Source: Flavobacteriales bacterium
Lineage (GTDB): Bacteria; Bacteroidota; Bacteroidia; Flavobacteriales_D; Crocinitomicaceae
Direction of reading: 5' to 3'
Assembly (NCBI GenBank): GCA_947500755.1
Contig: CANMTO010000001.1
Location: 1-64,000 of the forward strand
DNA length: 64,000 nucleotides
Shown here: positions 1-9,591 of the stretch, one piece after another
How the letters are laid out: every line of letters begins with the position of its first letter
Position numbering within the stretch: position 1 is the first letter of the stretch
Program-made: the position numbers and the translations under genes
Notes under the pieces: model-generated
The model's input: only the letters and a program-made list of their open reading frames with translations
What the model was told of the DNA's origin: nothing
Database searches by the model: none

Positions 1-261
1 GAAAAAGTAAATAGTCACATTAAAGAAAATCCATCGTTGATCGCAGTGATTAATCAAGGAATCCAACGCGGAGAAATTCAGTTCATCAACGCGATGCTGT
101 TTTTTGTTAATCTTGTATCCTTGTGCACCTATCCATTTGTGGCTCGTCCGATTTTTAAGGTGGTGGCCGCTAACAATGATGCAATGTGGGGAGAAGAACA
201 GGAGATTTCCTTTCGAGCTTCCATTCACGAGTTTATTAATAACAAAATTAAACCATTGTAA
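1..261 (+). CDS. TetR/AcrR-type regulator, C-terminal part (5' truncated by window edge)
   Basis: The frame is open from base 1 to a TAA at 259-261, so only the last 86 codons are present. The DNA-binding helix-turn-helix lies outside the window. The remaining helical segment, with an aromatic and hydrophobic stretch (FINAMLFFVNLVSLCTYPF), fits the ligand-binding C-terminal half of TetR-family repressors. The tolC-like gene begins at the very next base, so the two are almost certainly co-transcribed. Regulators placed directly before an efflux operon usually repress it and sense its substrates. The family call is an inference from position and general character; no diagnostic motif is visible in this fragment. 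Confidence 0.6.
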   Translation, partial: EKVNSHIKENPSLIAVINQGIQRGEIQFINAMLFFVNLVSLCTYPFVARPIFKVVAANNDAMWGEEQEISFRASIHEFINNKIKPL

Positions 262-1524
262 ATGAAGTTTTTAACATATTTGTTTTTACTTTTTAGTTTA
301 AATGTTTTTTTCGCTCAAGAAACATCTATTTCCTTGGATTCATGCATTCAATGGACAAAACGTAATTTTCCTATCTACAAGCAGTCTGAATTGTACAAGA
401 CCCAACAAGCAATTAATGTTTCGGCCATTCGTGAAGCATGGTTGCCTAAACTAAATCTGAATGCTTCGGCTACCTATCAATCAGAGGTGGTTCAATTTAA
501 TATCCCAGGCTTCAATACAAACTTTCCGCATGATGCGTATCTAGGGTCTTTGTCGATGGAGCAACTTGTTTTTGATGGTGGAATTGGCAAGAGAAAACTA
601 ACCTTAGAAGGGCTTTCTACGGAGATTGAAATTCAGAAAAATACCGTGGAGTTATACAAGACAGCAGACCGCGTAAATCAAATCTACATGGCAATATTGT
701 TGGCAAAAGAAAATTTTTCAATGCTGGAGTTGTTCAAGGATAATTTAATGCAACGATCTACCAGCGTAGCGGCAGCGGTTTCTAATGGATTAATGTTACA
801 AACAAACTTGGATGAGATTGAGGTGGAATTATTAAAAACCCAACAAAACCTCATTGAAGCGAACGAGAATTTGAACGGTCTTTGCGCTTCTTTAACCTTA
901 ATGACAGGTAAAGAAATCACCCCAAAAACTACCTTAAGTGTAATGCCTGCGGGTGGGTCTTCAATCGTTATGAGCATCATGCGTCCGGAAACTAAGCTCT
1001 TGTTAATGCAAGAATCTTTATTGGATGAGCGTTACAAGCTAGCGACCAATGTGGCGCTTCCTAAGTTATATGTAGGTGCAGCAGGTAATTATGGTAGACC
1101 TGGACCCAATTTCATCAACCAGGAGCTGCGATTTTTTGGATCTGGCACTGTTTCACTGCGTTGGAATATCTCTACCCTTTATGGCCTAGGGCGGGAACAG
1201 CGTGCCTTTGATTTAAATAAAAAGATGCTGGAAATCCAGCGTGATCAACTCAATAAGAATATTGAGATTTCCTTATCCACCTATTCTTCCCAGCTCAGCG
1301 CCTTGGATCAGTTGATGAAATTAGATGCATTGATATTGGCTAAAAAAGCAGAAATATCTGCGGTATCCGCGGCCCAATTGGCCAATGGAAAAATCACTTC
1401 AACCGTTTACTTAATCCAATTAAATGATGAAATGGCTGCGCGCTTGAATGCAAAGGTTCATGAAATTAAAAGAATCAATGCGTGGTCGAATTATAATATA
1501 ACAATGGGTTTAATTAATTTTTAA
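262..1524 (+). CDS. TolC-family outer membrane efflux protein
   Basis: This 420-residue protein has a signal peptide (about residues 1-19, ending FFAQ). Two long alpha-helical, Gln/Leu/Ala-rich repeats follow, as in the outer membrane factors that form the trans-periplasmic exit duct of tripartite pumps. A central hydrophobic, Gly/Tyr-containing stretch (around LYVGAAGNYG) would match a beta-barrel strand. It begins directly after the regulator stop codon and is followed after one base by the HlyD-type adaptor, then by the DHA2 transporter. The set therefore looks like a complete EmrAB-TolC-type drug efflux machine. The substrate cannot be read from the sequence. Confidence 0.9.
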   Translation: MKFLTYLFLLFSLNVFFAQETSISLDSCIQWTKRNFPIYKQSELYKTQQAINVSAIREAWLPKLNLNASATYQSEVVQFNIPGFNTNFPHDAYLGSLSMEQLVFDGGIGKRKLTLEGLSTEIEIQKNTVELYKTADRVNQIYMAILLAKENFSMLELFKDNLMQRSTSVAAAVSNGLMLQTNLDEIEVELLKTQQNLIEANENLNGLCASLTLMTGKEITPKTTLSVMPAGGSSIVMSIMRPETKLLLMQESLLDERYKLATNVALPKLYVGAAGNYGRPGPNFINQELRFFGSGTVSLRWNISTLYGLGREQRAFDLNKKMLEIQRDQLNKNIEISLSTYSSQLSALDQLMKLDALILAKKAEISAVSAAQLANGKITSTVYLIQLNDEMAARLNAKVHEIKRINAWSNYNITMGLINF

Positions 1525-1525
1525 G

Positions 1526-2611
1526 ATGGAAGATTCAACGAAAAAAACAGGAAAACGGAAACGATTTTTAATTATCGGTAGCATTCTCGGTGTGGCATTG
1601 ATCATTGGATTGTTTTTTTACATCCGATCCAACGGATTTGAAACTACGGATAACGCGCAGATTGATGCCGATATCATTCCTATACGCACCAGTGTGTCGG
1701 GATATGTGAAGGAAGTTCGGTTTGCGGATAATACCATGGTAAAGAAAGGGGATACCTTATTAATTATTAATGACGATGAGTTTCAAGCGCGTGTGCTTCA
1801 AGCGGAGGCAGCATTGGAAAATGCGAAGGCTAATCTTGTGGCCGTGAAGAATAATGCGGATGCGGGCGATTTGAATGCCTCTGCGGCTTTTCTTTCGAGC
1901 GAAACAACGGCTCAAAATATTGATGTAGCGAAAACTCGATTGAATAAAATCAAGGAGGACTACAAACGAATCAAAAACATGTATGCGTCAAAGGCAGCCA
2001 CGAAGGCCGAACTTGATGCCATTGAGGCTGAATTAGCAGTGGCTGAATCGCAATTTAAAGCAGCAACCAATCAATATAAGGCTTCATCTGCCCAAAGTGC
2101 AGGGGTGAAGTCGCAAGCTACCGGACAAAAATCTTTGATTGCATTAGCGGAGGCCTTGGTTAAGCAACGGAGTGCGGAGTTATCCTTGGCGAAAACGCAA
2201 TTGGGGTATACGATTGTTAAAGCACCATGTGACGGTCTGGTCTCTAAGCGAAGCGTTGATCAAGGTCAGTTTGTTACGGTTGGCACTCCGGTTTGTTCTG
2301 CCATTGATAATACAACCTTGTGGGTCACAGCCAACTTCAAAGAAACGCAAATTGAACATATTAAAATGAATCAATCCGTAGCAGTTAACATTGATGCGTA
2401 TCCTTCATTGAGTATAACCGGCAAGGTAGATTCATATATCGGAGCAACGGGTGCAAAGTTCTCCTTATTACCTCCGGATAACTCAACCGGTAATTTTGTG
2501 AAAATCGTTCAACGCGTACCTGTGAAAATTAAACTAATTGGATTGACAGCTGAGCAACGTGCCATGTTATTGCCTGGTTTGAGTGCATTTGTTTCTGTTT
2601 CGGTAAAATAA
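1526..2611 (+). CDS. HlyD/EmrA-family membrane fusion (periplasmic adaptor) protein
   Basis: This 361-residue adaptor has a short basic N-terminus, one membrane span (about residues 14-33), then the barrel-sandwich half TSVSGYVKEVRFADNTMVKKGD. A long Ala/Lys/Glu-rich coiled coil (about 90-220) comes next, followed by the second lipoyl-like half (KAPCDGLVSKRSVDQGQFV) and a beta-barrel domain. This is the standard order in EmrA/HlyD adaptors, which link an inner membrane transporter to TolC. It starts one base after the tolC-like stop codon and ends one base before the MFS gene, so the three genes are translationally close-coupled. Confidence 0.92.
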   Translation: MEDSTKKTGKRKRFLIIGSILGVALIIGLFFYIRSNGFETTDNAQIDADIIPIRTSVSGYVKEVRFADNTMVKKGDTLLIINDDEFQARVLQAEAALENAKANLVAVKNNADAGDLNASAAFLSSETTAQNIDVAKTRLNKIKEDYKRIKNMYASKAATKAELDAIEAELAVAESQFKAATNQYKASSAQSAGVKSQATGQKSLIALAEALVKQRSAELSLAKTQLGYTIVKAPCDGLVSKRSVDQGQFVTVGTPVCSAIDNTTLWVTANFKETQIEHIKMNQSVAVNIDAYPSLSITGKVDSYIGATGAKFSLLPPDNSTGNFVKIVQRVPVKIKLIGLTAEQRAMLLPGLSAFVSVSVK

Positions 2612-2612
2612 G

Positions 2613-4190
2613 ATGAGTCAACCGACCGCCACAGCCTTAAGCTATCCACAAGGAGCTGCGCGATTGATTTTGGTACTTACCGCGATCACGTGTGCCTTGC
2701 TTGAATTAATTGACGCGACCGTAGTGAATGTGTCGCTGCGCGAAATTTCGGGTAGCATTGGAGCAACCACCACAGAAATTGCTTGGGTGGTAACGGCATA
2801 TGGCATTTCTAATGTGATTATTATCCCGCTTACTGGCATGTTTTCCAACTACTTTGGAAGAAAAGCATATTTCACCACGTCCGTTATAATCTTCACTTTT
2901 TCGTCCCTCATGTGTGGCATGTCAACCAGTTTATGGACCTTGGTGTTTTGGCGATTTATTCAAGGATTAGGTGGCGGAGGATTGCTTTCCAATGCACAAA
3001 CCATAATCATGGGGGCCTTTCCACCGGAAAAAATTGGAATGGCGAATGCTATTTTTGGCATGGGAATCATCATGGGACCTACGTTTGGGCCTACTATTGG
3101 TGGATTAATCACGGACAATTTTAGTTGGCACTGGATTTTCTTTGTGAATGTACCAATCGGAATTATAGCGGCTTTTCTTTCGTATTCATTCGTTACCAAT
3201 GATCCTTCTGCAGTGAAACCTAAGCGCATCGATTATTGGGGGATTGTGTTTTTGGTTCTTGGCGTAGGGAGTTTGCAATTCGTCTTAGAGGAAGGGAATT
3301 CGAAGGATTGGTTTGATAGTTCGGAAATCGTGTTCTTTGCCTTTCTTGCAATTTTGGGGTTTGTACTTCTGGTAAAACGATCCTTGAGTATTGATTACGC
3401 TGCAGTTAATCTGAGGCTTTATAAAAACTATAATTTGGTCCTCGGCAGTATTCTGAATTTCTTACTTGGCTTAATTCTCTTTGGGTCCGTGTTTATTTTT
3501 CCCTTATTCGTTCAAATTTCACTGGGATGGACGGCTACACAAACCGGTATGTTTATGATTCCGGGAGCATTGTTTTCTGCGATTACTATGCCCATGGTGG
3601 GTAAAATGTTAGGTAATGGGGTGAGTCCAAAAACAATCATTTGGACCGGTGCAGGACTAACCGTTATATTTTTAATGATGTTGTCCTTTTCCTCGCCAAC
3701 GTCGTCGCAAGGGAACTTTTACCTTCCATTTGTATTACGAGGTATCGGAATGGCTTGCATGATGTCTCCAATCATTACGCTGTCTGTGGCTGGATTAAAT
3801 CCAAGAGATATTGGTCAGGCAGTAGGTCTTTCGAATGCAGTTCGCCAATTAGGGGGTGCGGTGGGCATTGCGTTGATTAATCTCTTTTTAACGCAAAAAA
3901 ATGCACAAGTTCGAGGCTCCATGCTCGGGTATGTAACGGATTATTCGCAACAAACCGCAGAACGAATTGCTATGATGAAACAGAATTTCTTAGCACGTGG
4001 CTATTCCATGGATCAAGCCGAGGCATTGGCAAATCAATCACTTGAAGGCATGCTATTCAAGCAACAGGCCTTGGTGAGTTATGATCATGGGTTTTTTATG
4101 GTGGGATTGATGGTGCTTATCATCTTTCCAGTCGTATTTCTCATTCGTTATAAAAAGAAAGAAAAAGTTGTGGTCTCTGACGGCCATTAA
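2613..4190 (+). CDS. DHA2-family MFS drug:proton antiporter (EmrB/QacA type)
   Basis: This 525-residue protein has about 14 hydrophobic spans, the DHA2 length and topology. Visible motifs are the acidic first span (ELIDATVVNVSL), the motif-A-like loop (GMFSNYFGRK) and the antiporter motif C (GIIMGPTFGPTIGG, about residues 150-165). It ends with a Lys-rich cytoplasmic tail. It is the last gene of the regulator-tolC-hlyD-MFS series and would be the proton-driven pump of the tripartite complex. Toxic hydrophobic compounds are the usual substrates of this family; the actual substrate is unknown. Confidence 0.93.
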   Translation: MSQPTATALSYPQGAARLILVLTAITCALLELIDATVVNVSLREISGSIGATTTEIAWVVTAYGISNVIIIPLTGMFSNYFGRKAYFTTSVIIFTFSSLMCGMSTSLWTLVFWRFIQGLGGGGLLSNAQTIIMGAFPPEKIGMANAIFGMGIIMGPTFGPTIGGLITDNFSWHWIFFVNVPIGIIAAFLSYSFVTNDPSAVKPKRIDYWGIVFLVLGVGSLQFVLEEGNSKDWFDSSEIVFFAFLAILGFVLLVKRSLSIDYAAVNLRLYKNYNLVLGSILNFLLGLILFGSVFIFPLFVQISLGWTATQTGMFMIPGALFSAITMPMVGKMLGNGVSPKTIIWTGAGLTVIFLMMLSFSSPTSSQGNFYLPFVLRGIGMACMMSPIITLSVAGLNPRDIGQAVGLSNAVRQLGGAVGIALINLFLTQKNAQVRGSMLGYVTDYSQQTAERIAMMKQNFLARGYSMDQAEALANQSLEGMLFKQQALVSYDHGFFMVGLMVLIIFPVVFLIRYKKKEKVVVSDGH

Positions 4191-4223
4191 TGAACATCTA
4201 CATGCCTCTGGTGTTTATTATGC

Positions 4224-4889
4224 ATGAAACATTTCTTATTGGTCGGAGCTTCTTCTGCCATCGCACAATCCACAAAATCTGCACTACTTGCTAAGGGTTA
4301 TGAGGTAACGCAGCTTTCAAGGAATCAATCCGTTTCGGATTACGAACTAACAGACTATTTGAGCGCTTTGCCTGCTATAGATAGGCGCTTTGATGGAATC
4401 GTGTATTTTCCGGGATCAATCAATTTGAAACCGTTTAGGTCCCTGAAATTAGAAGATTTCCAGTCGGATTTTAATATCCATGTATTGGGTGCGGTGAATG
4501 TATTGAAGACCTATCAGTCGAATCTAAATGAAGGGGCAAGTGTTGTCCTGATTTCTAGCGTTGCTGCAACTTCGGGAATGCCATTTCATGCGTCGGTTGC
4601 TGCTGTAAAAGCAGCTGTGGAGGGCTTCGCAAGGTCTTTGGCCGCGGAATGGGCACCAAAAATTCGCGTGAATGTGGTTGCACCGTCGCTTACCCTAACT
4701 CCTATGGCAGAAAAACTCACTAATTCACCAGAGAAAATTGAGGCAGGGGCACAACGGCACCCGCTTAAACGATTGGGGAATCCGACTGATTTGGCCAACG
4801 CAATAACCTTTCTGCTCGGAGAAGAAAGTGCTTGGATGACCGGACAGGTACTTGCTGTTGATGGCGGGATGGGGAAATTGAAGGTTTAA
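4224..4889 (+). CDS. Short-chain dehydrogenase/reductase (SDR)-like protein with altered active site
   Basis: This 221-residue Rossmann-fold protein has an N-terminal nucleotide-binding loop GASSAIAQ, the catalytic-Ser strand VVLISSVAAT and the C-terminal VDGGMGKLKV of the SDR family. The catalytic YxxxK motif reads VAAVK (in HASVAAVKAAVEGF), so the general-acid Tyr is Val (codon GTT) while the Lys is kept. It may therefore not be a normal oxidoreductase, or it may belong to a Tyr-less SDR subgroup. The gene lies 33 bases after the efflux operon and shares its final four bases with the convergent malic enzyme gene. Confidence 0.85.
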   Translation: MKHFLLVGASSAIAQSTKSALLAKGYEVTQLSRNQSVSDYELTDYLSALPAIDRRFDGIVYFPGSINLKPFRSLKLEDFQSDFNIHVLGAVNVLKTYQSNLNEGASVVLISSVAATSGMPFHASVAAVKAAVEGFARSLAAEWAPKIRVNVVAPSLTLTPMAEKLTNSPEKIEAGAQRHPLKRLGNPTDLANAITFLLGEESAWMTGQVLAVDGGMGKLKV

Positions 4890-6487
4890 TAGGTCGGATC
4901 GTAAAGCTCTTGCAGAATTAACCCTTCGATTTCGGTTTCTTTAATTCCTGTGATTCCCTGACTGATTGCGTTTTTCATAACGGCTTTGGCGATTTCCACG
5001 GATACTTCCCGTATTTCATTGATCGGCGGGTAAAGAGAACCCATGGCTAAATCTGCTACTTCCACAAGTTCAGCAAGTACTTGCGCAGCAGTAATTAACA
5101 ATTCATCATTCACGTGTTCAATTTGAGCAGCTACAATACCAAGGCCTAATCCTGGAAAAATGTAGGCGTTATTTCCTTGACCCGGATCAAAGGTTTTTCC
5201 TTCAAAAGTCACATTCGGAAACGGACTTCCGCTTACAAAAATAGCTTTTCCCTTGCTCCACGTATATGCTTGCTCGGCCGTGCATTCTGCTTTAGATGTG
5301 GGGTTTGACAGGGCAAAGATCACCGGACAATTATTGATGGATGCCATCGCTTCAATGATTTCCTTTGTAAATGCACCGCCTGCGCCTGTTGCACCGATCA
5401 AGGCCGTAGGTTTAAATTGCTGGATTGTTTCTAAAAAACTCATTCCCGGTAGGTTCTTAGCATAGGGTAGGTTATGGGCTTGTAAGTCCGATCGTTCGCT
5501 TACAATGAGACCATGAATATCGCACATAGCAATTTGATTATAGGCCTGTTCCTCCGTTAATCCATGTAACATAAGCCCTTTTACTAACAAGTCGGCAATT
5601 CCCGTTGCGGCTGAGCCACCACCAAGGAAAAGAAACCGGTTTTCTTGAATTGGAATTTCTGTAATTCGGGTTGAACACATGATTCCAGCTAAGGCAACTG
5701 CAGCTGTTCCTTGAATGTCATCATTAAAACACCGATACTTAAATTGATACCGATCCAGCAATGCGAAGGCATTTGGCGTCAAGAAATCTTCAAATTGTAC
5801 TAAAACTCCCGGGAATCTTTGAGTAACTGCCTCCATGAATTCATCCATTAAGTCAAGGTATTCTTGTCCACCAAGGCGTGATGTTGGAAGCCCTAAGTAG
5901 AGGGGGTCGTTACGCAATTCTTCATTATTTGTACCAACATCAATCATTACCGGAAGGCACGCAGAGGGATGTATTCCTCCACAGGCCGCATACAGAATGA
6001 GTTTTCCAATGGGAATCCCCATGCCATTGGCTCCAAGGTCACCTAAGCCTAGAATTCGCTCACCATCCGTTACAACAATTACTTTTATTGCTTCCTCTGG
6101 CCAATTACCTAGGATATTAACGATGTTGCCTTTATCTTCTGGGGTAATATAAAATCCTTTAGCTTCGGTGTATGCATGAGAAAAAGCTTTACATGCTTCG
6201 CCAACGGTAGTGGTATAAATAATTGGGAGTAGCCGTTCAATGTTATTGATGACTACACGATAGAAAAGGCGTTCATTTCGAGCTTGTAAGGCCGATAAAT
6301 ACAAGTATCGTTCAATATCATTCGGTTTTCGTTCAAGATTTTGAAGTACACGCTGTTCTTGAAGTTCTTGTGTGGTCTGCTTGTACGGAAGAAGTCCTTC
6401 TAGATGTAAGGCTTTCTTCTCTTCGCTTGAAAATGCGGTAGATTTATTCGTCTTATTATTTCTGATCCACTCAATGTTGTCTTTCAT
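4886..6487 (-). CDS. NAD-dependent malic enzyme (oxaloacetate-decarboxylating type)
   Basis: This 533-residue enzyme converts malate to pyruvate and CO2. Hallmarks are the N-terminal domain with LLPIIYTTTVGEAC, the segment VVTDGERILGLGDLGANGMG, the metal-binding FEDFLTPNAF and CFNDDIQGTAAVALAG, the dinucleotide loop LGGGSAATGIADL, and the C-terminal FALSNPTSKAECTAE. The length is that of the stand-alone large-subunit type (SfcA/MaeA-like), without the phosphotransacetylase fusion of MaeB. A consensus -7 box lies 20 bases before the start. Preference for NAD over NADP is inferred from length and motifs only. Confidence 0.93.
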   Translation of the reverse strand: MKDNIEWIRNNKTNKSTAFSSEEKKALHLEGLLPYKQTTQELQEQRVLQNLERKPNDIERYLYLSALQARNERLFYRVVINNIERLLPIIYTTTVGEACKAFSHAYTEAKGFYITPEDKGNIVNILGNWPEEAIKVIVVTDGERILGLGDLGANGMGIPIGKLILYAACGGIHPSACLPVMIDVGTNNEELRNDPLYLGLPTSRLGGQEYLDLMDEFMEAVTQRFPGVLVQFEDFLTPNAFALLDRYQFKYRCFNDDIQGTAAVALAGIMCSTRITEIPIQENRFLFLGGGSAATGIADLLVKGLMLHGLTEEQAYNQIAMCDIHGLIVSERSDLQAHNLPYAKNLPGMSFLETIQQFKPTALIGATGAGGAFTKEIIEAMASINNCPVIFALSNPTSKAECTAEQAYTWSKGKAIFVSGSPFPNVTFEGKTFDPGQGNNAYIFPGLGLGIVAAQIEHVNDELLITAAQVLAELVEVADLAMGSLYPPINEIREVSVEIAKAVMKNAISQGITGIKETEIEGLILQELYDPTY

Positions 6488-6507
6488 TTGGCTAAGTTAT
6501 AACAAAA

Positions 6508-6515
6508 CAAAATTA
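6508..6515 (-). promoter_or_regulatory. -7 promoter element of the malic enzyme gene
   Basis: On the minus strand this reads TAATTTTG, matching the Bacteroidota consensus TAnnTTTG, and lies 20 bases before the ATG. No convincing -33 element was seen, so the call rests on the box and its position. Confidence 0.45.
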
Positions 6516-6577
6516 AATGAATCTATTTACTTACTTGTTTTATTTTGTAAATTCACAGAACTAAAGCACCTTCTGCC

Positions 6578-9508
6578 ATGATAAAAATCTACCTTTCTGC
6601 CTTGTTTTTTGCCCTTACTTTCATCGGAATCAATGCGCAAAACGTACAACCTGGCCCTGTCAATTCTTTGCCAAACAGTACCAAAAAATCAGCAACGATT
6701 ACTGCAATTACACCAAAGGTTGACAAGCCTTTAGTTCCAAGAAATCATGGATTGAATCAACATTCCTGTGCCTCACATGAATTGACTAAGAAATATTACG
6801 AGGAAATCGGGAAATGGGCAGAGTTCAATCAATCCTACTTAGAAGAGGCTGCAAAAACTAAACCTTACAAACCTGAAAAAACACCGGGGATAAATACCAT
6901 TTCGGTTATTTTTCATGTGGTACACAATCCAAATAATCCGGCAGAGAATGTGTCGAATGCACTCATTATGCAAGTGTTCAATGACATTCAAGAAGATTTT
7001 CAACTCATGAATCAAGATGCGGCCAACGCGCGAACCAATTTAGGTTTCGTTCCTGCCGATGTAAACATTAATTTCTGTTTAGCCACCAAGGATGCCGCAG
7101 GAGTTCCTCTAGCGGAGCAAGGAGTTATTCGCGTTTCAACCAATGAAGATTATTACAATCATAGCGGTGGAGAAGAGAATAAGATGAAAGCTTCTGCTAC
7201 CGGAGGTTCTCAGATTTGGGATAGAAATAAGTACCTCAATGTTTGGATATGCGATATTTCGAATGGTGCGAATTCCGGAACGGCTGGCTATGCCTATCGT
7301 CCAACCAACAACATGTTGCCTGGTGCTGCCATTGATGGAATTGTTTTAGATTATAATATTGGAATGAATAACGACAATGTCTTTACGCATGAAATCGGAC
7401 ATTATTTGGGACTTGACCATACGTGGGGTGGTTCGGGTAGCTGCGCCTTAGATGATGGTTTTAATGATACGCCAAACACCATCGGTCCCTCGTTTAATTA
7501 CGCTGGGTCATGTTCTGGTAATCAAATGACTTGTGGTGCGACGCAAACGCAATACGAGAATTATATGGATTACAGCAATTGTACCGTAATGTTCTCTCAG
7601 GCGCAAGCGAATTACATGCTCAACACCCTTACAGGTGCTCGCGCGTCCTTGTTGCTTTCTCCGGGTTGTGATCCTACTAATATACCTCCGGTGGCTGATT
7701 TTACAGCAGATATTTCAAATCCAATCATTATTCCGGTGGGTGGCTCCGTTAACTTTTTTGACGCGTCAACGAACGTCCCAACCGCATGGACATGGAATTT
7801 TGGGGGAGGTGCTACGAATAGCAATATCCAAAACCCAAGTGCAGTATTTAATGCGGTGGGAACCTACACGGTTTCGCTTACCGCAACCAATGCCTTCGGG
7901 TCTGATACCGAGACGAAAACCGCCCATGTGCAAGTCGTAGGGGCTGCTCCAGGCACAGCGTGTGATACCCTAAGAAATTATAACCCGGTTACTGAGGATT
8001 ATTCCTATTATAATTGGTCTACCGGATGGGGATTCTTACCGGGTTCGGGTCGTTTTTCATCTACAAACACCTCTTTGATTCATCAATATGCGGACCGATA
8101 TACTGCGCCAGCTTCAACGCAAGTGAGAAGGCTTCGCATGCCAATCATTAAGGCAGTGAATTCCTCCGGGAATGGCCTAGTGAAAATCCGTGTTCAGCAG
8201 GACAATGCCGGAAATCCCGGGACGATATTAGTCACAGATACCTTACTGATTGCCGATATGGACGCAGGGTTTTACAACGAATTTGATTTTACCAATCCGC
8301 CTACCGTAACTGGTAATTTCTGGGTAACTTTTGAGTTATTCTATGGTTCTCCGCAAGATACGGTAACCTTCTTGTGTGTTGACATTAATCAGCGGAACGG
8401 AACCAATGCCAGTGGTTTAAGCACCTTGAAATGTTATTACGGGGGTTTAACCAATACTACAGGGACTTGGCATCCAACAACGGATATAAATCCGATAATC
8501 ATGACCAGCCTTTGGATGGATGTTCTTACCTCGAATGGTCCGAATCCCGATGCCAATTTCACATTTTCTGGATCTGCAATTTGCACCGGAGGACAAATTA
8601 CCGTAAATGGTTCGGGGTCTATCAATACCAATAGCTATTTATGGTACATTACCGACGACCCCTTTACTACCGTTATTTCAACCCATAATACAGCGGCAAA
8701 TACCTTTACGTTTAATCAGGTGGCTAACCGAAGAATTTATTTGTTTGCAGATGGTTCTTGTCGTACCGATGGAATCTATTTACCTGTGGTGGTGAATGCC
8801 AAACCTTCAGCAACCTGCACAAAAACAAACACAACCTGCGGACAAAACAACGGGACCATTGTATTTACAAGCCCTACAGGTGGTGTTCCACCAACGTATG
8901 AATATAGCCTCGATGGGGTAAACTATCAGGTATCGCCAACCTTTGGTAATCTTCCTGCTGGAACGTATGTGGCTCGCATTCGGACCTCGGGAAGTGGCTG
9001 TGTACAAACTTATACACGAGCGATTGCAGGTTCCACTGAACTTATAGCCACTATTACACCAGGAACAACCATTTGTGTTGGAGAAACGGCTACTATTACC
9101 GCAGGTGGAGGTATCACCTATACGTGGTATGATGGGCCATCTGTCTTGGGAAATACGGCAAGTATTACGGTAACGCCCGGTGCCACATCGCAATACAGTT
9201 GTGTAGTTTCGGACGGGACTTGTGAAACGGTAGTTTCAGCAAATATCATTGTGGATCAATGTGGAGCAGGAGTAGGGGAATCGGCTATTAATGCTTCGGT
9301 GTATCCAAATCCAATGCAAGGCACTTTAACCATTGATATCGCGAATGCCTTTCAGTTTGAATTGCTTGATGCGCGCGGTCGCTTGGTGCAAAATGGTAAA
9401 GGATTAGGTAAAACAACCCTAAATACCCAAGCGTTGAGCGCTGGCGTTTATTCGTTACGAATTAGCGTTAACGGCCAGCAAGGGGTATTTAAAGTAATCA
9501 AAGAGTAA
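6578..9508 (+). CDS. Secreted M43-family (pappalysin-like) zinc metalloprotease with PKD domain and T9SS type A sorting domain
   Basis: This 976-residue protein has a signal peptide (residues 1-20, INA before QN). The catalytic domain carries the extended zinc motif HEIGHYLGLDH: His271, Glu272, His275 and His281, followed by a Met-turn ENYMDYS (Met330). It resembles M43 peptidases of the pappalysin/ulilysin group. A PKD domain follows (about 371-458, ending SDTETKTAHVQV). After it come a long beta-rich region, Ig/SprB-like stretches and a C-terminal T9SS type A signal (about 900-976, VYPNPMQGTL to GVFKVIKE). It would be exported by Sec, then T9SS, and released or anchored at the cell surface. 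Role (nutrient proteolysis or processing) is inferred. Confidence 0.93.
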   Translation: MIKIYLSALFFALTFIGINAQNVQPGPVNSLPNSTKKSATITAITPKVDKPLVPRNHGLNQHSCASHELTKKYYEEIGKWAEFNQSYLEEAAKTKPYKPEKTPGINTISVIFHVVHNPNNPAENVSNALIMQVFNDIQEDFQLMNQDAANARTNLGFVPADVNINFCLATKDAAGVPLAEQGVIRVSTNEDYYNHSGGEENKMKASATGGSQIWDRNKYLNVWICDISNGANSGTAGYAYRPTNNMLPGAAIDGIVLDYNIGMNNDNVFTHEIGHYLGLDHTWGGSGSCALDDGFNDTPNTIGPSFNYAGSCSGNQMTCGATQTQYENYMDYSNCTVMFSQAQANYMLNTLTGARASLLLSPGCDPTNIPPVADFTADISNPIIIPVGGSVNFFDASTNVPTAWTWNFGGGATNSNIQNPSAVFNAVGTYTVSLTATNAFGSDTETKTAHVQVVGAAPGTACDTLRNYNPVTEDYSYYNWSTGWGFLPGSGRFSSTNTSLIHQYADRYTAPASTQVRRLRMPIIKAVNSSGNGLVKIRVQQDNAGNPGTILVTDTLLIADMDAGFYNEFDFTNPPTVTGNFWVTFELFYGSPQDTVTFLCVDINQRNGTNASGLSTLKCYYGGLTNTTGTWHPTTDINPIIMTSLWMDVLTSNGPNPDANFTFSGSAICTGGQITVNGSGSINTNSYLWYITDDPFTTVISTHNTAANTFTFNQVANRRIYLFADGSCRTDGIYLPVVVNAKPSATCTKTNTTCGQNNGTIVFTSPTGGVPPTYEYSLDGVNYQVSPTFGNLPAGTYVARIRTSGSGCVQTYTRAIAGSTELIATITPGTTICVGETATITAGGGITYTWYDGPSVLGNTASITVTPGATSQYSCVVSDGTCETVVSANIIVDQCGAGVGESAINASVYPNPMQGTLTIDIANAFQFELLDARGRLVQNGKGLGKTTLNTQALSAGVYSLRISVNGQQGVFKVIKE

Positions 9509-9518
9509 GGATAGATTT

Positions 9519-9591
9519 AACGACTAGGTGCGAATGGTTCTTGAGTTTGCTCCGTCTAGGGCGAATCGAAGGGCCGCATCGAGTCGTTTTT
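9519..9591 (+). terminator. Long hairpin between convergent genes, possible bidirectional terminator
   Basis: Arms at 9519-9532 and 9575-9588 pair as AACGACT/AGTCGTT plus GGTGCG/CGCATC with one mismatch and one G-T pair. A T run follows the right arm. The loop is about 42 bases, long for a classical terminator. It sits between the M43 protease and the convergent small gene, whose stop codon overlaps the T run. Confidence 0.4.

Noticed and set aside
8807-9193. Minus-strand ORF of 128 codons
   Set aside because: It is antisense to the M43 protease, with Cys/Arg/Ser-rich low-quality composition.
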